A program made the translations under genes and the position numbers. A stretch of 64,000 bases of DNA from Lacticaseibacillus pabuli (GTDB lineage: Bacteria; Bacillota; Bacilli; Lactobacillales; Lactobacillaceae), in the NCBI RefSeq assembly GCF_028736235.1, contig NZ_CP117884.1, positions 248,001 through 312,000 of the forward strand. The letters run 5' to 3'. Shown in pieces: positions 1 through 7,816 of this stretch. Every line of letters starts with the position of its first letter. The stretch's first letter is position 1. A model generated the notes under the pieces. That model worked only from the letters and a program-made list of their open reading frames with translations. It had not been told where the DNA came from and searched no databases.

Positions 1-443
1 TCCAGGATGGCAACAATCAATAGGATGAGACTGGCACCGGCGGCCCGCGCCTCGTAAATCATGTAGGGGTCGATGGTGAAGTCTTTGCGGAGCAGTGGCA
101 GGTCAACTTGCGCGGCAATTTGCTTCAAGAAATCAATATTGCCCTGGAAATAATCGGGTTCGGTCAACACGGAGATGGCGCTAACGCCCGCAGCTGCGTA
201 TTCCTTGGCTGTCGCCACGGGGTTGAAGTCGGCGGTGATGAGGCCTTTAGAAGGGGATGCCTTCTTCACTTCCGCAATGACGTTGAGTGGCTGGTTCGGC
301 TGACGGCGGAGTGCTGCCAGCGTGGCCTGCCGATCGGGTTTAGGCGCCGCCTCAGCCTGCATCTTCATGGCAGCTAAGGGTACCAGTGCCTGTTCGCGCC
401 GCATGCGGGCCTTCGTCGCGGCGACTAAATCGTCTAGAATCAT
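1..443 (-). CDS. trpC: Indole-3-glycerol phosphate synthase, C-terminus beyond window
   Basis: Closes the indole ring in tryptophan synthesis, converting carboxyphenylamino-deoxyribulose phosphate to indole-glycerol phosphate in the cytosol. About 147 codons are present; the rest lies off the left edge. Reading the complement from the ATG at 443 gives [14 protein letters not shown] near the start, then the substrate-binding stretch [13 protein letters not shown], then [10 protein letters not shown] and LLRKDF, all typical of TrpC. The ATG overlaps the trpD stop as ATGA, so the two are translationally coupled. It is the third gene of a unit read trpB-trpD-trpC; whether trpF and trpA follow cannot be seen. 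Family assignment is firm. Confidence 0.95.
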   Translation of the reverse strand, partial: MILDDLVAATKARMRREQALVPLAAMKMQAEAAPKPDRQATLAALRRQPNQPLNVIAEVKKASPSKGLITADFNPVATAKEYAAAGVSAISVLTEPDYFQGNIDFLKQIAAQVDLPLLRKDFTIDPYMIYEARAAGASLILLIVAIL

Positions 444-1459
444 GCGCTCACCTGCTCGTTGGTTGCGGCGATGAGGTCGGCCAGCTTGGCGGCAGCGGCA
501 CCGGATGCGATGCTGTCCTTGGCCATCTGCAGGCCTTGTTCGATGGAAACATCTGGACGAGCGGCGTGGATGGCACATGCAGAGTTGAGGAGGACGGCGT
601 CAAGCTTTGGCCCCGGTGTGTTGTTCAGGATTGCACGCGTGATTGCGGCGTTTTCTTCTGGGGTGCCACCGACCAAATCAGCGTCGGTCGCGCGCTTGAT
701 GCCGAACTGTTCTGGGGTAATGGTGTACTTCGTTGTCTTGCCATCGCGCAATTCTACGATGTCAGTTGGGCCAGTCACAGTGACTTCATCGAGACCGTCG
801 CCGCCGTGGACAACCAGGGCGTTAGTGACCCCAATCTTGCCGAGCGTTTCAGCGAGAGGTTCGAGCAAGTCTTCACTGTAAACACCGAGTAACTGGGAGT
901 TGGCGTGTGCCGGATTGGCCAGGGGACCAAGGATGTTGAAGATGGTGCGAATGCCGAGTTCCTTGCGAACGGGACCGACAAAGCGCATCGCCTGGTGGTA
1001 CTCCTGGGCAAACATGAAGCAGATGCCGTATTCATCGAGGGCGGCTTCGCTCACTTCTGGGGTGGCGTTGATGCCGACACCAAGCGCTTCGAGCACGTCA
1101 GCGGCACCACTCTTGGATGATGCGGCACGATTGCCGTGTTTGGCAACGGGGATGCCAGCGCCGGCGACAACGAACGCACTGGTGGTGGAGATGTTGAAGG
1201 TGGCGGCGTGATCACCACCCGTGCCGACGATTTCGAGCACGTTGCGGTCGGTCTTGAATGGCAAGGCGTGGGCGCGCATGGCAGTGGTGGCACCGGCGAT
1301 TTCAGGGACCGTCTCGCCCTTCATCGCCAGGGCGGTGAGGAAGGCGCTAATCTGGGTGTTGTCACACTTGCCGTCCATGATTTCGTTAATCACGGCTTCG
1401 GTTTCGGTGAGGGTCAAATCTTCTTTGTTGGCGAGTTTTTGGATTGCTGTAATAATCAT
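440..1459 (-). CDS. trpD: Anthranilate phosphoribosyltransferase
   Basis: Transfers phosphoribose from PRPP to anthranilate, the second step of the tryptophan branch. The 339-aa length is normal for TrpD. Family motifs are visible: [17 protein letters not shown] (the glycine-rich PRPP loop), [22 protein letters not shown], and [20 protein letters not shown]. The start ATG has a GAGG ribosome-binding site in the short gap after trpB, and the stop overlaps the trpC start by 4 nt. It is transcribed with trpB from the T-box-controlled promoter near 3215. No anomaly was seen. Confidence 0.97.
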   Translation of the reverse strand: MIITAIQKLANKEDLTLTETEAVINEIMDGKCDNTQISAFLTALAMKGETVPEIAGATTAMRAHALPFKTDRNVLEIVGTGGDHAATFNISTTSAFVVAGAGIPVAKHGNRAASSKSGAADVLEALGVGINATPEVSEAALDEYGICFMFAQEYHQAMRFVGPVRKELGIRTIFNILGPLANPAHANSQLLGVYSEDLLEPLAETLGKIGVTNALVVHGGDGLDEVTVTGPTDIVELRDGKTTKYTITPEQFGIKRATDADLVGGTPEENAAITRAILNNTPGPKLDAVLLNSACAIHAARPDVSIEQGLQMAKDSIASGAAAAKLADLIAATNEQVSA

Positions 1460-1474
1460 TTTTATTTACCTCGA

Positions 1475-2713
1475 TTAGTCTTCTGAAATGTTAATGCCAC
1501 GGTACTTCGCAATGGATGCGACGTCCTTATCACCGCGACCAGACAGCGTGCAGATGATCACTTTGTCCTTGCTCAATGTTGGCGCGAGCTTCTGGACCTC
1601 GGCGATGGCGTGGCAGCTTTCGATGGCGGCCACGATGCCTTCCTGCTTGGCGATGTATTCGAACGCGTTGACGGCTTCGTCATCAGTGATTGGCACGTAC
1701 TGCGCGCGCCCTGAGTCCATCAGGGCAACGTGTTCGGGGCCGACACCTGGGTAGTCCAGCCCGGCAGAAATGGAGTAAACCGGGTTGATCTGGCCATCCT
1801 TGTTCTGGAGGAAGCGGCTCTTCATGCCATGGAAGATACCCGTTGAGCCGAGTGCCATAGTGGCCGCGGTGTCCTTGGTATCAATCCCCTTACCAGCTGC
1901 TTCACAACCGATGAGCTGGACGCCGTCTTCTTCAATGTATTCGGCGAAGCTCCCGATGGCGTTGCTACCACCGCCGACACAAGCAATCACGTAGTCAGGC
2001 AGGTTGCCGGTTTCTTCAAGAATCTGCTGCTTGCTTTCCTTAGAGATGACGCTCTGGAAGTCATGCACCATTGCGGGGAAGGGGTGGGGACCAACCGCGC
2101 TGCCCATGACGTAGAAGGTGTCTTCGCTGCGGGCCGCGTAGTTCTGGAGGGCGGCGTTCACGGCGTCCTTCAGAACGGCACTACCAGTGGTGACGGGGTG
2201 CACCTTCGCACCAAGCAATTCCATCCGGTAAACGTTCAGGCGCTGACGGTCGGTGTCCATCTTGCCCATGAAGATTTCGCATTCCATCCCGAACAGAGCG
2301 GCGATGGTGGCGGTGGCAACCCCGTGCTGGCCGGCACCGGTTTCGGCGATGAGACGCTTCTTACCCATGCGCTTGGCGATGAGTGCCTGGCCGATGACGT
2401 TGTTAATCTTGTGCGCCCCGGTGTGGTTGAGGTCTTCACGCTTCAGGTAAATTTGTGCGCCGCCGAGGTCTTCGGTCATGTTCTTGGCGTAGTAGAGGAG
2501 GGATGGGCGGCCGACGTACTTCTTCAGGAGACTGTGGAATTCGTTGAGAAATTCGGGGTCGTCCTTGTACTGTTCGTATGCCGCTTCAACGCGGTGAATT
2601 TCTGGAATCAGGATTTCGGGGAGGTACTGACCACCGAAGCCGAGGTAGCGGCCTTCCTTCATGGCGGTTTCTGGGTTGTAGGCTTTTTCAGCTGTTTCGT
2701 TTGCGTTTGTCAT
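1475..2713 (-). CDS. trpB: Tryptophan synthase beta chain
   Basis: The PLP enzyme that condenses indole with serine to tryptophan, normally as an alpha2-beta2 complex with TrpA. The 412-aa protein carries the PLP-lysine motif [13 protein letters not shown], the [13 protein letters not shown] loop that binds the serine carboxylate, the phosphate loop [12 protein letters not shown] and the C-terminal SGRGDKD. It is the first gene after the T-box leader, with a GGAG-type site before the ATG. First position is unusual: in most operons trpB follows trpE, G, D, C and F. This may be a rearranged or split operon, since no trpE or trpG lies upstream here. Confidence 0.97.
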   Translation of the reverse strand: MTNANETAEKAYNPETAMKEGRYLGFGGQYLPEILIPEIHRVEAAYEQYKDDPEFLNEFHSLLKKYVGRPSLLYYAKNMTEDLGGAQIYLKREDLNHTGAHKINNVIGQALIAKRMGKKRLIAETGAGQHGVATATIAALFGMECEIFMGKMDTDRQRLNVYRMELLGAKVHPVTTGSAVLKDAVNAALQNYAARSEDTFYVMGSAVGPHPFPAMVHDFQSVISKESKQQILEETGNLPDYVIACVGGGSNAIGSFAEYIEEDGVQLIGCEAAGKGIDTKDTAATMALGSTGIFHGMKSRFLQNKDGQINPVYSISAGLDYPGVGPEHVALMDSGRAQYVPITDDEAVNAFEYIAKQEGIVAAIESCHAIAEVQKLAPTLSKDKVIICTLSGRGDKDVASIAKYRGINISED

Positions 2714-2816
2714 TGTGATTTCTCCTTGTGAGTTGATTGAAGTGAATTACGATTTGAATGCTTGCTTTACTGAATTTGCCATCGTTTGATCATCATGTTT
2801 GATTCCTCCGTATGTA

Positions 2817-3196
2817 AAAGAAAAAGCCCGTCCAAAGTTCACTCCAAAAATAGGAATGAACTAAGGACGGGCTTTTCCCGCGGTGCCACCTTAATTCGAC
2901 CGGTTGTCATTTGCAAAAGAAAACCCGCGTCAGATAAAATCTGCAGCGGGCTCTACGCAAAATTGACTGATGGGACTGGTCCCATCACGGTCACTCTTAG
3001 CGAAGAGCTATCACTCTCCCGGCAATTGACGTATGCCTAAACGTATCCGGTGACTTGCACAATGCTTTTGCCGGATCCCTCGGTGGTCCATTTGCCTGTC
3101 TGCGTCCGAACGCCATTCTCATCACCGGCGTCTCTCTGTACGTGCACAACAGGTTTGATCTCCACCTCATCGGTTTGCTGAACAATTTGTTTGATT
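2817..3196 (-). promoter_or_regulatory. T-box riboswitch, probably tRNA-Trp responsive
   Basis: On the minus strand the leader contains the conserved T-box sequence GGTGGCACCGCGGG (complement of 2877-2890). An intrinsic terminator follows directly, with stem AAAAGCCCGTCC/GGACGGGCTTTT at 2817-2876. Upstream are a large stem-I region with a likely specifier UGG at 3088-3090 (context AAATGGACC) and a second hairpin near 2930-3000. T-boxes bind uncharged tRNA to prevent termination; a Trp specifier fits the genes downstream. The T-box and terminator are clear, while the specifier is inferred from context and was not folded. Confidence 0.88.
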
Positions 3197-3202
3197 GACA
3201 TG

Positions 3203-3231
3203 ATAATAGCGCGCTGAAAAAAGAATGTCAA
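3203..3231 (-). promoter_or_regulatory. Promoter of trp operon
   Basis: TTGACA (complement of 3226-3231), a 17-nt spacer and TATTAT (complement of 3203-3208). This is a near-consensus sigma-A promoter that would start transcription just before the T-box leader. Confidence 0.85.
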
Positions 3232-3265
3232 CACTCTCATGAAAATATTTTTTATCGTGGAGGGG

Positions 3266-3511
3266 GGCTGGGTTTGGGGCGGGTTGAGGGGGCTCCGGGA
3301 GAAGGACATGGTGGTGCGGACGCTTCAGACAAGTTGATTTGGACAGAAAAGCACTGTCCAAATCAACTTGTCTTCTCGCTAAATTTTGAACCAGCAAAGA
3401 CCGCTGTTTCAAAATTTCCGGTTCTATTAAAGCACAAAACCCGTGCCTTAATAGAACTTTCACCACCATGTCCTTCTCCCTCCGCCCCCTCAACCCACCC
3501 CAATCCCAGCC
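3266..3511. repeat. Modular multi-hairpin intergenic repeat, copy 1
   Basis: About 246 bp whose two ends are long inverted repeats: GGCTGGG...GGGTTGAGG...GGAGAAGGACATGGTGGTG at the left, its complement at the right. Inside are three hairpins: a 19-bp perfect stem at about 3328-3375 (GACAAGTTGATTTGG arm), one at about 3380-3418 (AAATTTTGAACCAGCAAA arm) and one at about 3420-3460 (GGTTCTATTAA arm). No open frame is convincing. Related copies lie at 4617-4900 (inverted) and 9432-9668. I do not recognise it as a named repeat family. Confidence 0.85.
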
Positions 3512-3621
3512 ACTTGCGCATCGTTGATTTGGCCGGACATTCTGTTGGTTGCTAAAGGTGGAGTGGGGTTCTTTTGGCCGTTAGAGCCCGCTTTTTCTAG
3601 CAAACTAGTGGCAAACAAATC

Positions 3622-4524
3622 CTATCCCCGATACTCCCAGCGTTCTTCCATGACCGGATCGTCCTTCCACTCGGTATTCTGCTTGGACTCGACCTGGGCA
3701 AATCCATTCCGTCCGTATAGACTCCTTGCCGCCTTTAGCTCGCTGACCGTCCATAGATACATCTTCGTAATTTCGTTTTGCTTCGCGTAGTCCATCAGCG
3801 CTTGCATCAACTGCTTACCTAGGCCGTGTCCCTGGAAAAGCGGGTCGACTACAAACCAGCGCACCTGCCAGTTGCCATCCTCCGCCTCGACCAGACTAAT
3901 CGTGCCCGCTCGTTGCCCATCTACCTTCGCGATGAACGTAACGCCGTCCATCTTTGACTTCGCATAGTCTGCCAGCGCCGCTAATACATAGTACTGAAAC
4001 ACCGCGTGATAGCCCCGACTCGTGTAGACACGTGCATGTAAATCGGCGATATAACCAATGTCTGCCAGCTGCCCGGGTTCGATTTTAACCTCGTGTTGGT
4101 TGGTTAGGGCCTTTTGCAAGGTTGTCATCGCCGAGTCAATCCGCCGCAGTTGCGTGTGTGTGTAAGGAACAAAGAATTGGTGCAATCCGGTATGTACAAT
4201 CCCGACCTGTTGCCGCTGCAGGCTTTTGCCATGCGCGGTTAACGTGATGAGTGTTGACCGCTTGTCTTGCGGATTTGCTGTGCGACTAATCACTTCTTGC
4301 TTGGCCAGTTTGCTCAGAATCTTGCTCAACTGACTCTTGTTGAGATTAAGCTCATTACTGATTTCTGCTGGGCTAATCGGTTCATTATCCCAAATGGCCG
4401 TCACGACACGGTCCTCGACCAGGGTGAAGGGATCGCCGTAAAGCGTGCGATCAAAGCTTGATAGTAAGTCTGCGTAGTAACGGTTAAATGCACGGTATTT
4501 GTCGATGAATTCATTTGTATTCAT
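3622..4524 (-). CDS. MarR-type regulator fused to GNAT acetyltransferase
   Basis: A 300-aa two-domain protein. Residues 1 to about 140 form a MarR winged helix with the helix-turn-helix SPAEISNELNLNKSQLSKILSKLAKQEVI followed by a wing (DKRSTLITLT). Residues about 150-300 form a GNAT N-acetyltransferase with the acetyl-CoA loop FQGHGLGKQL and the C-terminal YGRNGFAQVESKQ. I chose the ATG at 4524 because it follows GGAGG; an upstream in-frame ATG lacks such a site. The promoter contains a strong inverted repeat (4542-4589), which fits autoregulation. The acetyl acceptor is unknown. It is flanked by repeat copies 1 and 2. Confidence 0.85.
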   Translation of the reverse strand: MNTNEFIDKYRAFNRYYADLLSSFDRTLYGDPFTLVEDRVVTAIWDNEPISPAEISNELNLNKSQLSKILSKLAKQEVISRTANPQDKRSTLITLTAHGKSLQRQQVGIVHTGLHQFFVPYTHTQLRRIDSAMTTLQKALTNQHEVKIEPGQLADIGYIADLHARVYTSRGYHAVFQYYVLAALADYAKSKMDGVTFIAKVDGQRAGTISLVEAEDGNWQVRWFVVDPLFQGHGLGKQLMQALMDYAKQNEITKMYLWTVSELKAARSLYGRNGFAQVESKQNTEWKDDPVMEERWEYRG

Positions 4525-4541
4525 GGGTGCCTCCGAATAAT

Positions 4542-4589
4542 GTTGACGTTGCAAACTAAATGCTAATCCGGATTGTTTGCAATGTCAAC
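4542..4589 (-). promoter_or_regulatory. Promoter and inverted-repeat operator of the MarR-GNAT gene
   Basis: Two 15-bp arms, GTTGACGTTGCAAAC (4542-4556) and GTTTGCAATGTCAAC (4575-4589), are inverted with a single mismatch. The outer arm contains the -35 TTGACA (complement of 4583-4588); 17 nt later comes a weak -10 TAGCAT. A regulator bound here would block its own promoter, the usual MarR arrangement. Confidence 0.75.
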
Positions 4590-4616
4590 AATCTCTTAGA
4601 AGATAAGTGGATTTCC

Positions 4617-4900
4617 GGGATTGGGGCGGGTTGAGGGTGCGGAGGGAGAAGGACATGGTGGCGAAAGTTCTATTAATGCACGGTTTTTGTGCCTTAATAG
4701 AACCGGAAATTTTGAAACAGCGGACTTTGCTGGTTCAAAATTTAGCGAGAAGAGTGACATCAGTTGCGACGTTTTTTCGCTACTGATGTCACTCTGAAGC
4801 GTCCCTTCGGTGTCCGAGGGTCTAAGCGCTAAAGCGCCAAGACCCTCTGGCCGCGCCAGCATGTCCTTCTCCCGGAGCATCCTCAACCCGCCCCAATCCC
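4617..4900. repeat. Modular multi-hairpin intergenic repeat, copy 2 (inverted)
   Basis: About 284 bp in opposite orientation to copy 1. The outer arm GGGATTGGGGCGGGTTGAGG is mirrored at the right end. The GTTCTATTAA and AAATTTTGAA hairpins are shared with copies 1 and 3. The variable hairpin here is AGAGTGACATCAGT...ACTGATGTCACTCT, unrelated in sequence to the others. An extra segment of about 70 bp (4800-4860) adds a hairpin with arms GAGGGTCT and AGACCCTC. Confidence 0.85.
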
Positions 4901-4939
4901 AGCCTGGCCGGACCTTCACCCATCTGGTAGGATAGTGGC

Positions 4940-5785
4940 ATGGAAAACACTGTGCAGCACCCTAACCAATTTTTTGAAAATCCGCGCAATCAGGCCCTCT
5001 TGCAGCAGCGTGCCGGCGACCGCCTCCACCTTTTGAAGGTCCGTAACGCCCGGACTTACCGGAACGTCCAGACCACGGACGGTCGTTATTTGCGGGATAA
5101 CGTCCTCGTCCGGATGGCACGTTTAACTCATGCGACGCCGGCCGACCTGGCTCAGTTGCGTGACGTTGGCGTGACTGCCGTGGTTGACCTGCGTCTGCCT
5201 AATGAGGCCGCGGCCGCGCCGGACTTGCGCTTGCCCGGCTGGCAGTACGTACCCGCGCCGACTGCTTCGGATAAAGTGACGCCGGGGATGCCGCTGCCTG
5301 AGCTCTTTGACTACCTCAAAGATCATGATGATGCCCTCGATCAGATGCGCAACGGCTACCGTGGCATTGTGGCTGACCCTGAGCAACAGGCGAGTCTGCG
5401 CGCTGCCATAAACGCCGTGCTGACAACGCCCGGCGCCACCGCCTTCCATTGCTCAATGGGGAAGGACCGCACCGGCGTGTTCGCTGCGCTGATGCTAAGC
5501 GTCGCTGGGGTCGACCGGCACTTCATTGATGCCGATTATATGTATTCGAACGTGTCCGGGGCCGCGCACATTCAGGCCCTGCGCCAGAAATTTGCGGATT
5601 GGGGCGGTGATGCGCGCATGCAGAATCAAATTGACTACCTCGCCAGCACCAGCACCGCTTACCTCGACGCGATGTTTGACTGGGTGCGGAATAACTACGG
5701 GGACGCCGCCGGATTTGTCGCGGATGGGTTGGGCTTTGGCCACGACGGGGTCATCGCATTGCGGCATAAACTTATTGCGGAGTAA
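4940..5785 (+). CDS. Tyrosine-protein phosphatase (PTP, Y_phosphatase3 type)
   Basis: Probable dual-specificity or tyrosine phosphatase of 281 aa, cytosolic, with no signal peptide. The CX5R signature is HCSMGKDRTG, with Cys171 and Arg177 as catalytic nucleophile and phosphate-binding arginine. The N-terminal NARTYRNVQTTDGRYLRDNVLVRMARL and VVDLRLPNEAA are the usual preceding elements of this bacterial family (Lp-PTP/MptpB relatives). The gene stands alone between repeat copy 2 and a strong terminator. Substrate is not predictable; relatives act on phosphotyrosine or phosphoinositides. Confidence 0.88.
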   Translation: MENTVQHPNQFFENPRNQALLQQRAGDRLHLLKVRNARTYRNVQTTDGRYLRDNVLVRMARLTHATPADLAQLRDVGVTAVVDLRLPNEAAAAPDLRLPGWQYVPAPTASDKVTPGMPLPELFDYLKDHDDALDQMRNGYRGIVADPEQQASLRAAINAVLTTPGATAFHCSMGKDRTGVFAALMLSVAGVDRHFIDADYMYSNVSGAAHIQALRQKFADWGGDARMQNQIDYLASTSTAYLDAMFDWVRNNYGDAAGFVADGLGFGHDGVIALRHKLIAE

Positions 5786-5787
5786 CT

Positions 5788-5824
5788 CAAATAGGGTCTG
5801 CATTCACGTGCAGACCCTATTTTT
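5788..5824 (+). terminator. Intrinsic terminator after phosphatase gene
   Basis: AAATAGGGTCTGCA, a short loop, TGCAGACCCTATTTTT. The symmetric A and T runs mean it may also end transcripts of the convergent antitoxin gene. Confidence 0.9.
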
Positions 5825-5849
5825 GACGTTCAATATGCTTAACATCTGC

Positions 5850-6110
5850 TCACGGCTCCGTTTCGTTGCTCGTCTTGCTGTCGGCAACCTGGCTGTCCGG
5901 CACCGTGTCATCTGCGACGTCGAGTGGCAGGGCTTCCGCAACTTTTGCAGAAGGTGTAAATGGCAGGCCTTCACTCGCAACCACTTGCTTCAGGAAAACA
6001 TTCATTCCTGTTGACAGGTTCATTCCCAACGCACCAAAAATCGCCTTTGCTTCCTTGGCCGTTTCTTTGTCTGTTTTGAAGGAAACAGTGACTCTCTTCT
6101 TTGCACTCAT
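5850..6110 (-). CDS. RelB/DinJ-family antitoxin-like protein, no toxin partner visible
   Basis: An 86-aa protein with a ribbon-helix-helix start, KKRVTVSFKTDKETAKEAKAI, then FGALGMNLSTGMNVFLKQVV, the standard RelB/DinJ pattern. The segment ASEGLPF also matches (usual antitoxins read ...GIPF). The tail is acidic and hydrophilic. The ATG at 6110 follows AGAGGTG; an earlier in-frame ATG lacks a site. A RelE/YafQ-type toxin would be expected just downstream, but only the shared terminator (5788-5824) is found, and nothing toxin-like lies upstream. It may be a solitary regulator or a leftover of a toxin-antitoxin pair. Confidence 0.8.
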   Translation of the reverse strand: MSAKKRVTVSFKTDKETAKEAKAIFGALGMNLSTGMNVFLKQVVASEGLPFTPSAKVAEALPLDVADDTVPDSQVADSKTSNETEP

Positions 6111-6373
6111 TTTGCTCACCTCTTTTAGACATATCATAGACCGAAAGAAACCGCTTGCATAGTTATTTCAAGGGATTATCCTAACTTATTTTTTGCTTGT
6201 CTCAACATGAATCGGTCTAGTTACCGGTTTCTGAAATTGTCGCGAATTATGTGCACAGATTTACAAAGATTTGCGCAAACCAATTTGCTGGTTCAGACCA
6301 GTCATGACAAGCAATTCGCTGGTAAAATCTGCTTATCTGCACGAAATGCCACCGTGTATTATTCATTTTTCAA

Positions 6374-6402
6374 TTGACATCTAATCAATCTATAATTAGA
6401 CT
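6374..6402 (+). promoter_or_regulatory. Promoter of the cystine-type ABC operon
   Basis: TTGACA at 6374-6379, 17 nt, TAGACT at 6397-6402. The rest of the gap (6111-6373) is AT-rich with no gene seen. The predicted transcript starts about 25 nt before the Cys-rich leader ORF. Confidence 0.6.
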
Positions 6403-6434
6403 AAGAATCATTAACCGAAAGGAAGTGAACTTCA

Positions 6435-6605
6435 ATGCGAATGTGTCAAGCCATGTGTATGTGCAAACAGCAGAATAGGGGGCAGAGAAATGGATTGGGC
6501 TATCATCTCGCAGAGCCTACCGCAGTTTGCGGCTGGACTCGTGCTGACATTGAAGCTCGCGGTAATCGGTATCCTCGGCGCACTGATCGTTGGTGCAATC
6601 TCTAG
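6435..6605 (+). CDS. Cys/Met-rich upstream ORF overlapping first permease gene
   Basis: A 56-codon frame beginning MRMCQAMCMCKQQNR, preceded by a good site (GAAAGGAAG, about 10 nt before the ATG). Cys occurs at codons 4, 8 and 10 and Met at 1, 3, 7 and 9, far above the normal frequency of these rare residues. The frame runs through the permease ribosome-binding site (AGGGGG, 6477-6482) and overlaps the permease by over 110 nt before TAG. The genes behind it look like a cystine importer. I therefore infer a cysteine-sensing leader working through ribosome stalling or translational coupling. No typical terminator hairpin was seen between it and the permease. Confidence 0.6.
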   Translation: MRMCQAMCMCKQQNRGQRNGLGYHLAEPTAVCGWTRADIEARGNRYPRRTDRWCNL

Positions 6606-7149
6606 CTTGGTACAGTACTTTCACGTACCAGTGCTTAGACATGTGGCAAATGCCTATATCGAAATATCCAGAAACACCCCACTACTCGTACAATTGTTCT
6701 TCATTTTCTATGGCCTGCCAGGTCTAGGTGTGAAGCTCAGTGCGAACGTTAGTGGGGTTTTTGGTCTCATCTTTTTGGGCGGCAGCTACATGGCCGAGGC
6801 CTTTACCGGGGGCTACAATGCAATTTCTAAGAGTCAAATCGATTCCGGACGGGCGCTTGGGCTGACCGATTTACAGCTCGCGCGTTACGTCGTATTACCG
6901 CAGGGGTTAGCAGCCAGCGTGCCGGCACTTGCTGCTAACGTTATTTTCCTGATTAAGGAAACCTCTATCTTTTCTGTCATTGCCGTTCCAGAGCTCACTA
7001 ACACCGCGCTGGATCTCATTGGCTTGTACTACCACAGCTCGGAGTACCTCTTCGTGCTGGTTGTTGCTTATGCAATCGTGCTGATTCCACTCTCGGTTGC
7101 CCTGACTTACCTCGAAAGGAGGGTGCGTTATGCTCAGTTCGGTCGCTAA
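6490..7149 (+). CDS. Amino acid (probably cystine) ABC transporter permease 1
   Basis: A 219-aa membrane subunit of a polar amino acid importer of the HisM/GlnP family. It begins with a transmembrane helix (residues about 15-40) and has about five in total. Family motifs are YIEISRNTPLLVQLFFIFYG and the EAA-loop region SGRALGLTDLQLARYVVLPQG, which docks on the ATPase. AGGGGG precedes the ATG. The 3' end overlaps the second permease by 20 nt. Substrate is inferred from the binding protein and the Cys-rich leader, not from this sequence. Confidence 0.9.
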   Translation: MDWAIISQSLPQFAAGLVLTLKLAVIGILGALIVGAISSLVQYFHVPVLRHVANAYIEISRNTPLLVQLFFIFYGLPGLGVKLSANVSGVFGLIFLGGSYMAEAFTGGYNAISKSQIDSGRALGLTDLQLARYVVLPQGLAASVPALAANVIFLIKETSIFSVIAVPELTNTALDLIGLYYHSSEYLFVLVVAYAIVLIPLSVALTYLERRVRYAQFGR

Positions 7150-7816
7150 TATTTTCGGCGGACAAAACCTACCACGCCTTCTCCAGGGGTTCCTGGTCAC
7201 GCTCGAGGTTGCAGCCGTGGTGCTGGTCATCGGCGGGATCCTCGGCATCTTGCTCGGGGTCTTGCGGACGCTGCACATCACCTGGCTGAACGTGGTGCTC
7301 CAACTGTACCTGGAAATTTTCCGGATTGTACCTACCGTGGTGCTATTGTTCGTGGCTTATTACATCTTGCCGCAGTCGTTTGGGATTAACCTCAGCGGCT
7401 TTGGCGTGGCGGTTCTCGTCTTCACGCTTTGGACCGGTGCCGAGATGAGCGATATCGTGCGCGGCGCATTGGAATCCGTGCCGCAGCACCAGCGTGAGTC
7501 CGGCATTGCAATTGGACTCACAACCACGCAGCTTTACCGTTACGTGCTCGTGCCCCAGTCAGTGCCGATGATGCTACCTGGGGTCATTAACCTGGCGACC
7601 CGGATTATCAAAACCACGTCGCTACTGCTGCTGATTAACGTTATGGACCTCGTGAACGTTGGTCAGACGCTGGTTGAAGCGGAGGGTCACAAGTATCCTG
7701 ACGCGGGCTTCTGGATATACGGCGCCATGTTTATTCTGTACTACATCCTTTGTGCACCACTGTCCCACTGGGCAAAGCACATGGAGCGTCGGGAAATGGA
7801 GATTGCAAATGGCTGA
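7130..7816 (+). CDS. Amino acid (probably cystine) ABC transporter permease 2
   Basis: A 228-aa partner permease. It shows YLEIFRIVPTVVLLFVAYYILP and the EAA-like loop RESGIAIGLTTTQLYRYVLVPQSVPMMLPG, with several transmembrane helices. The ATG lies inside the end of permease 1 after AAAGGAGGG, and the stop overlaps the ATPase start by 8 nt, so the four proteins are made together. The two different permeases point to a heterodimeric channel. Confidence 0.9.
   Translation: MLSSVANIFGGQNLPRLLQGFLVTLEVAAVVLVIGGILGILLGVLRTLHITWLNVVLQLYLEIFRIVPTVVLLFVAYYILPQSFGINLSGFGVAVLVFTLWTGAEMSDIVRGALESVPQHQRESGIAIGLTTTQLYRYVLVPQSVPMMLPGVINLATRIIKTTSLLLLINVMDLVNVGQTLVEAEGHKYPDAGFWIYGAMFILYYILCAPLSHWAKHMERREMEIANG

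Noticed and set aside
3037..3201. A 54-codon ORF (MSIKQIVQQTDEVEIK...) inside the T-box leader
   Set aside because: Its ATG overlaps the -10 region edge, there is no ribosome-binding site, and the DNA is explained by the T-box structure.
3274..3555. ORFs within the hairpin repeats
   Set aside because: They exist only because inverted arms avoid stops; frames differ among copies and have no conserved start.
6285..6330. Repeats CAATTTGCTGGT/CAATTCGCTGGT upstream of the cystine operon as a riboswitch
   Set aside because: They lie before the predicted promoter at 6374-6402, so they would not be in the RNA; they may be weak regulator sites but nothing supports this.
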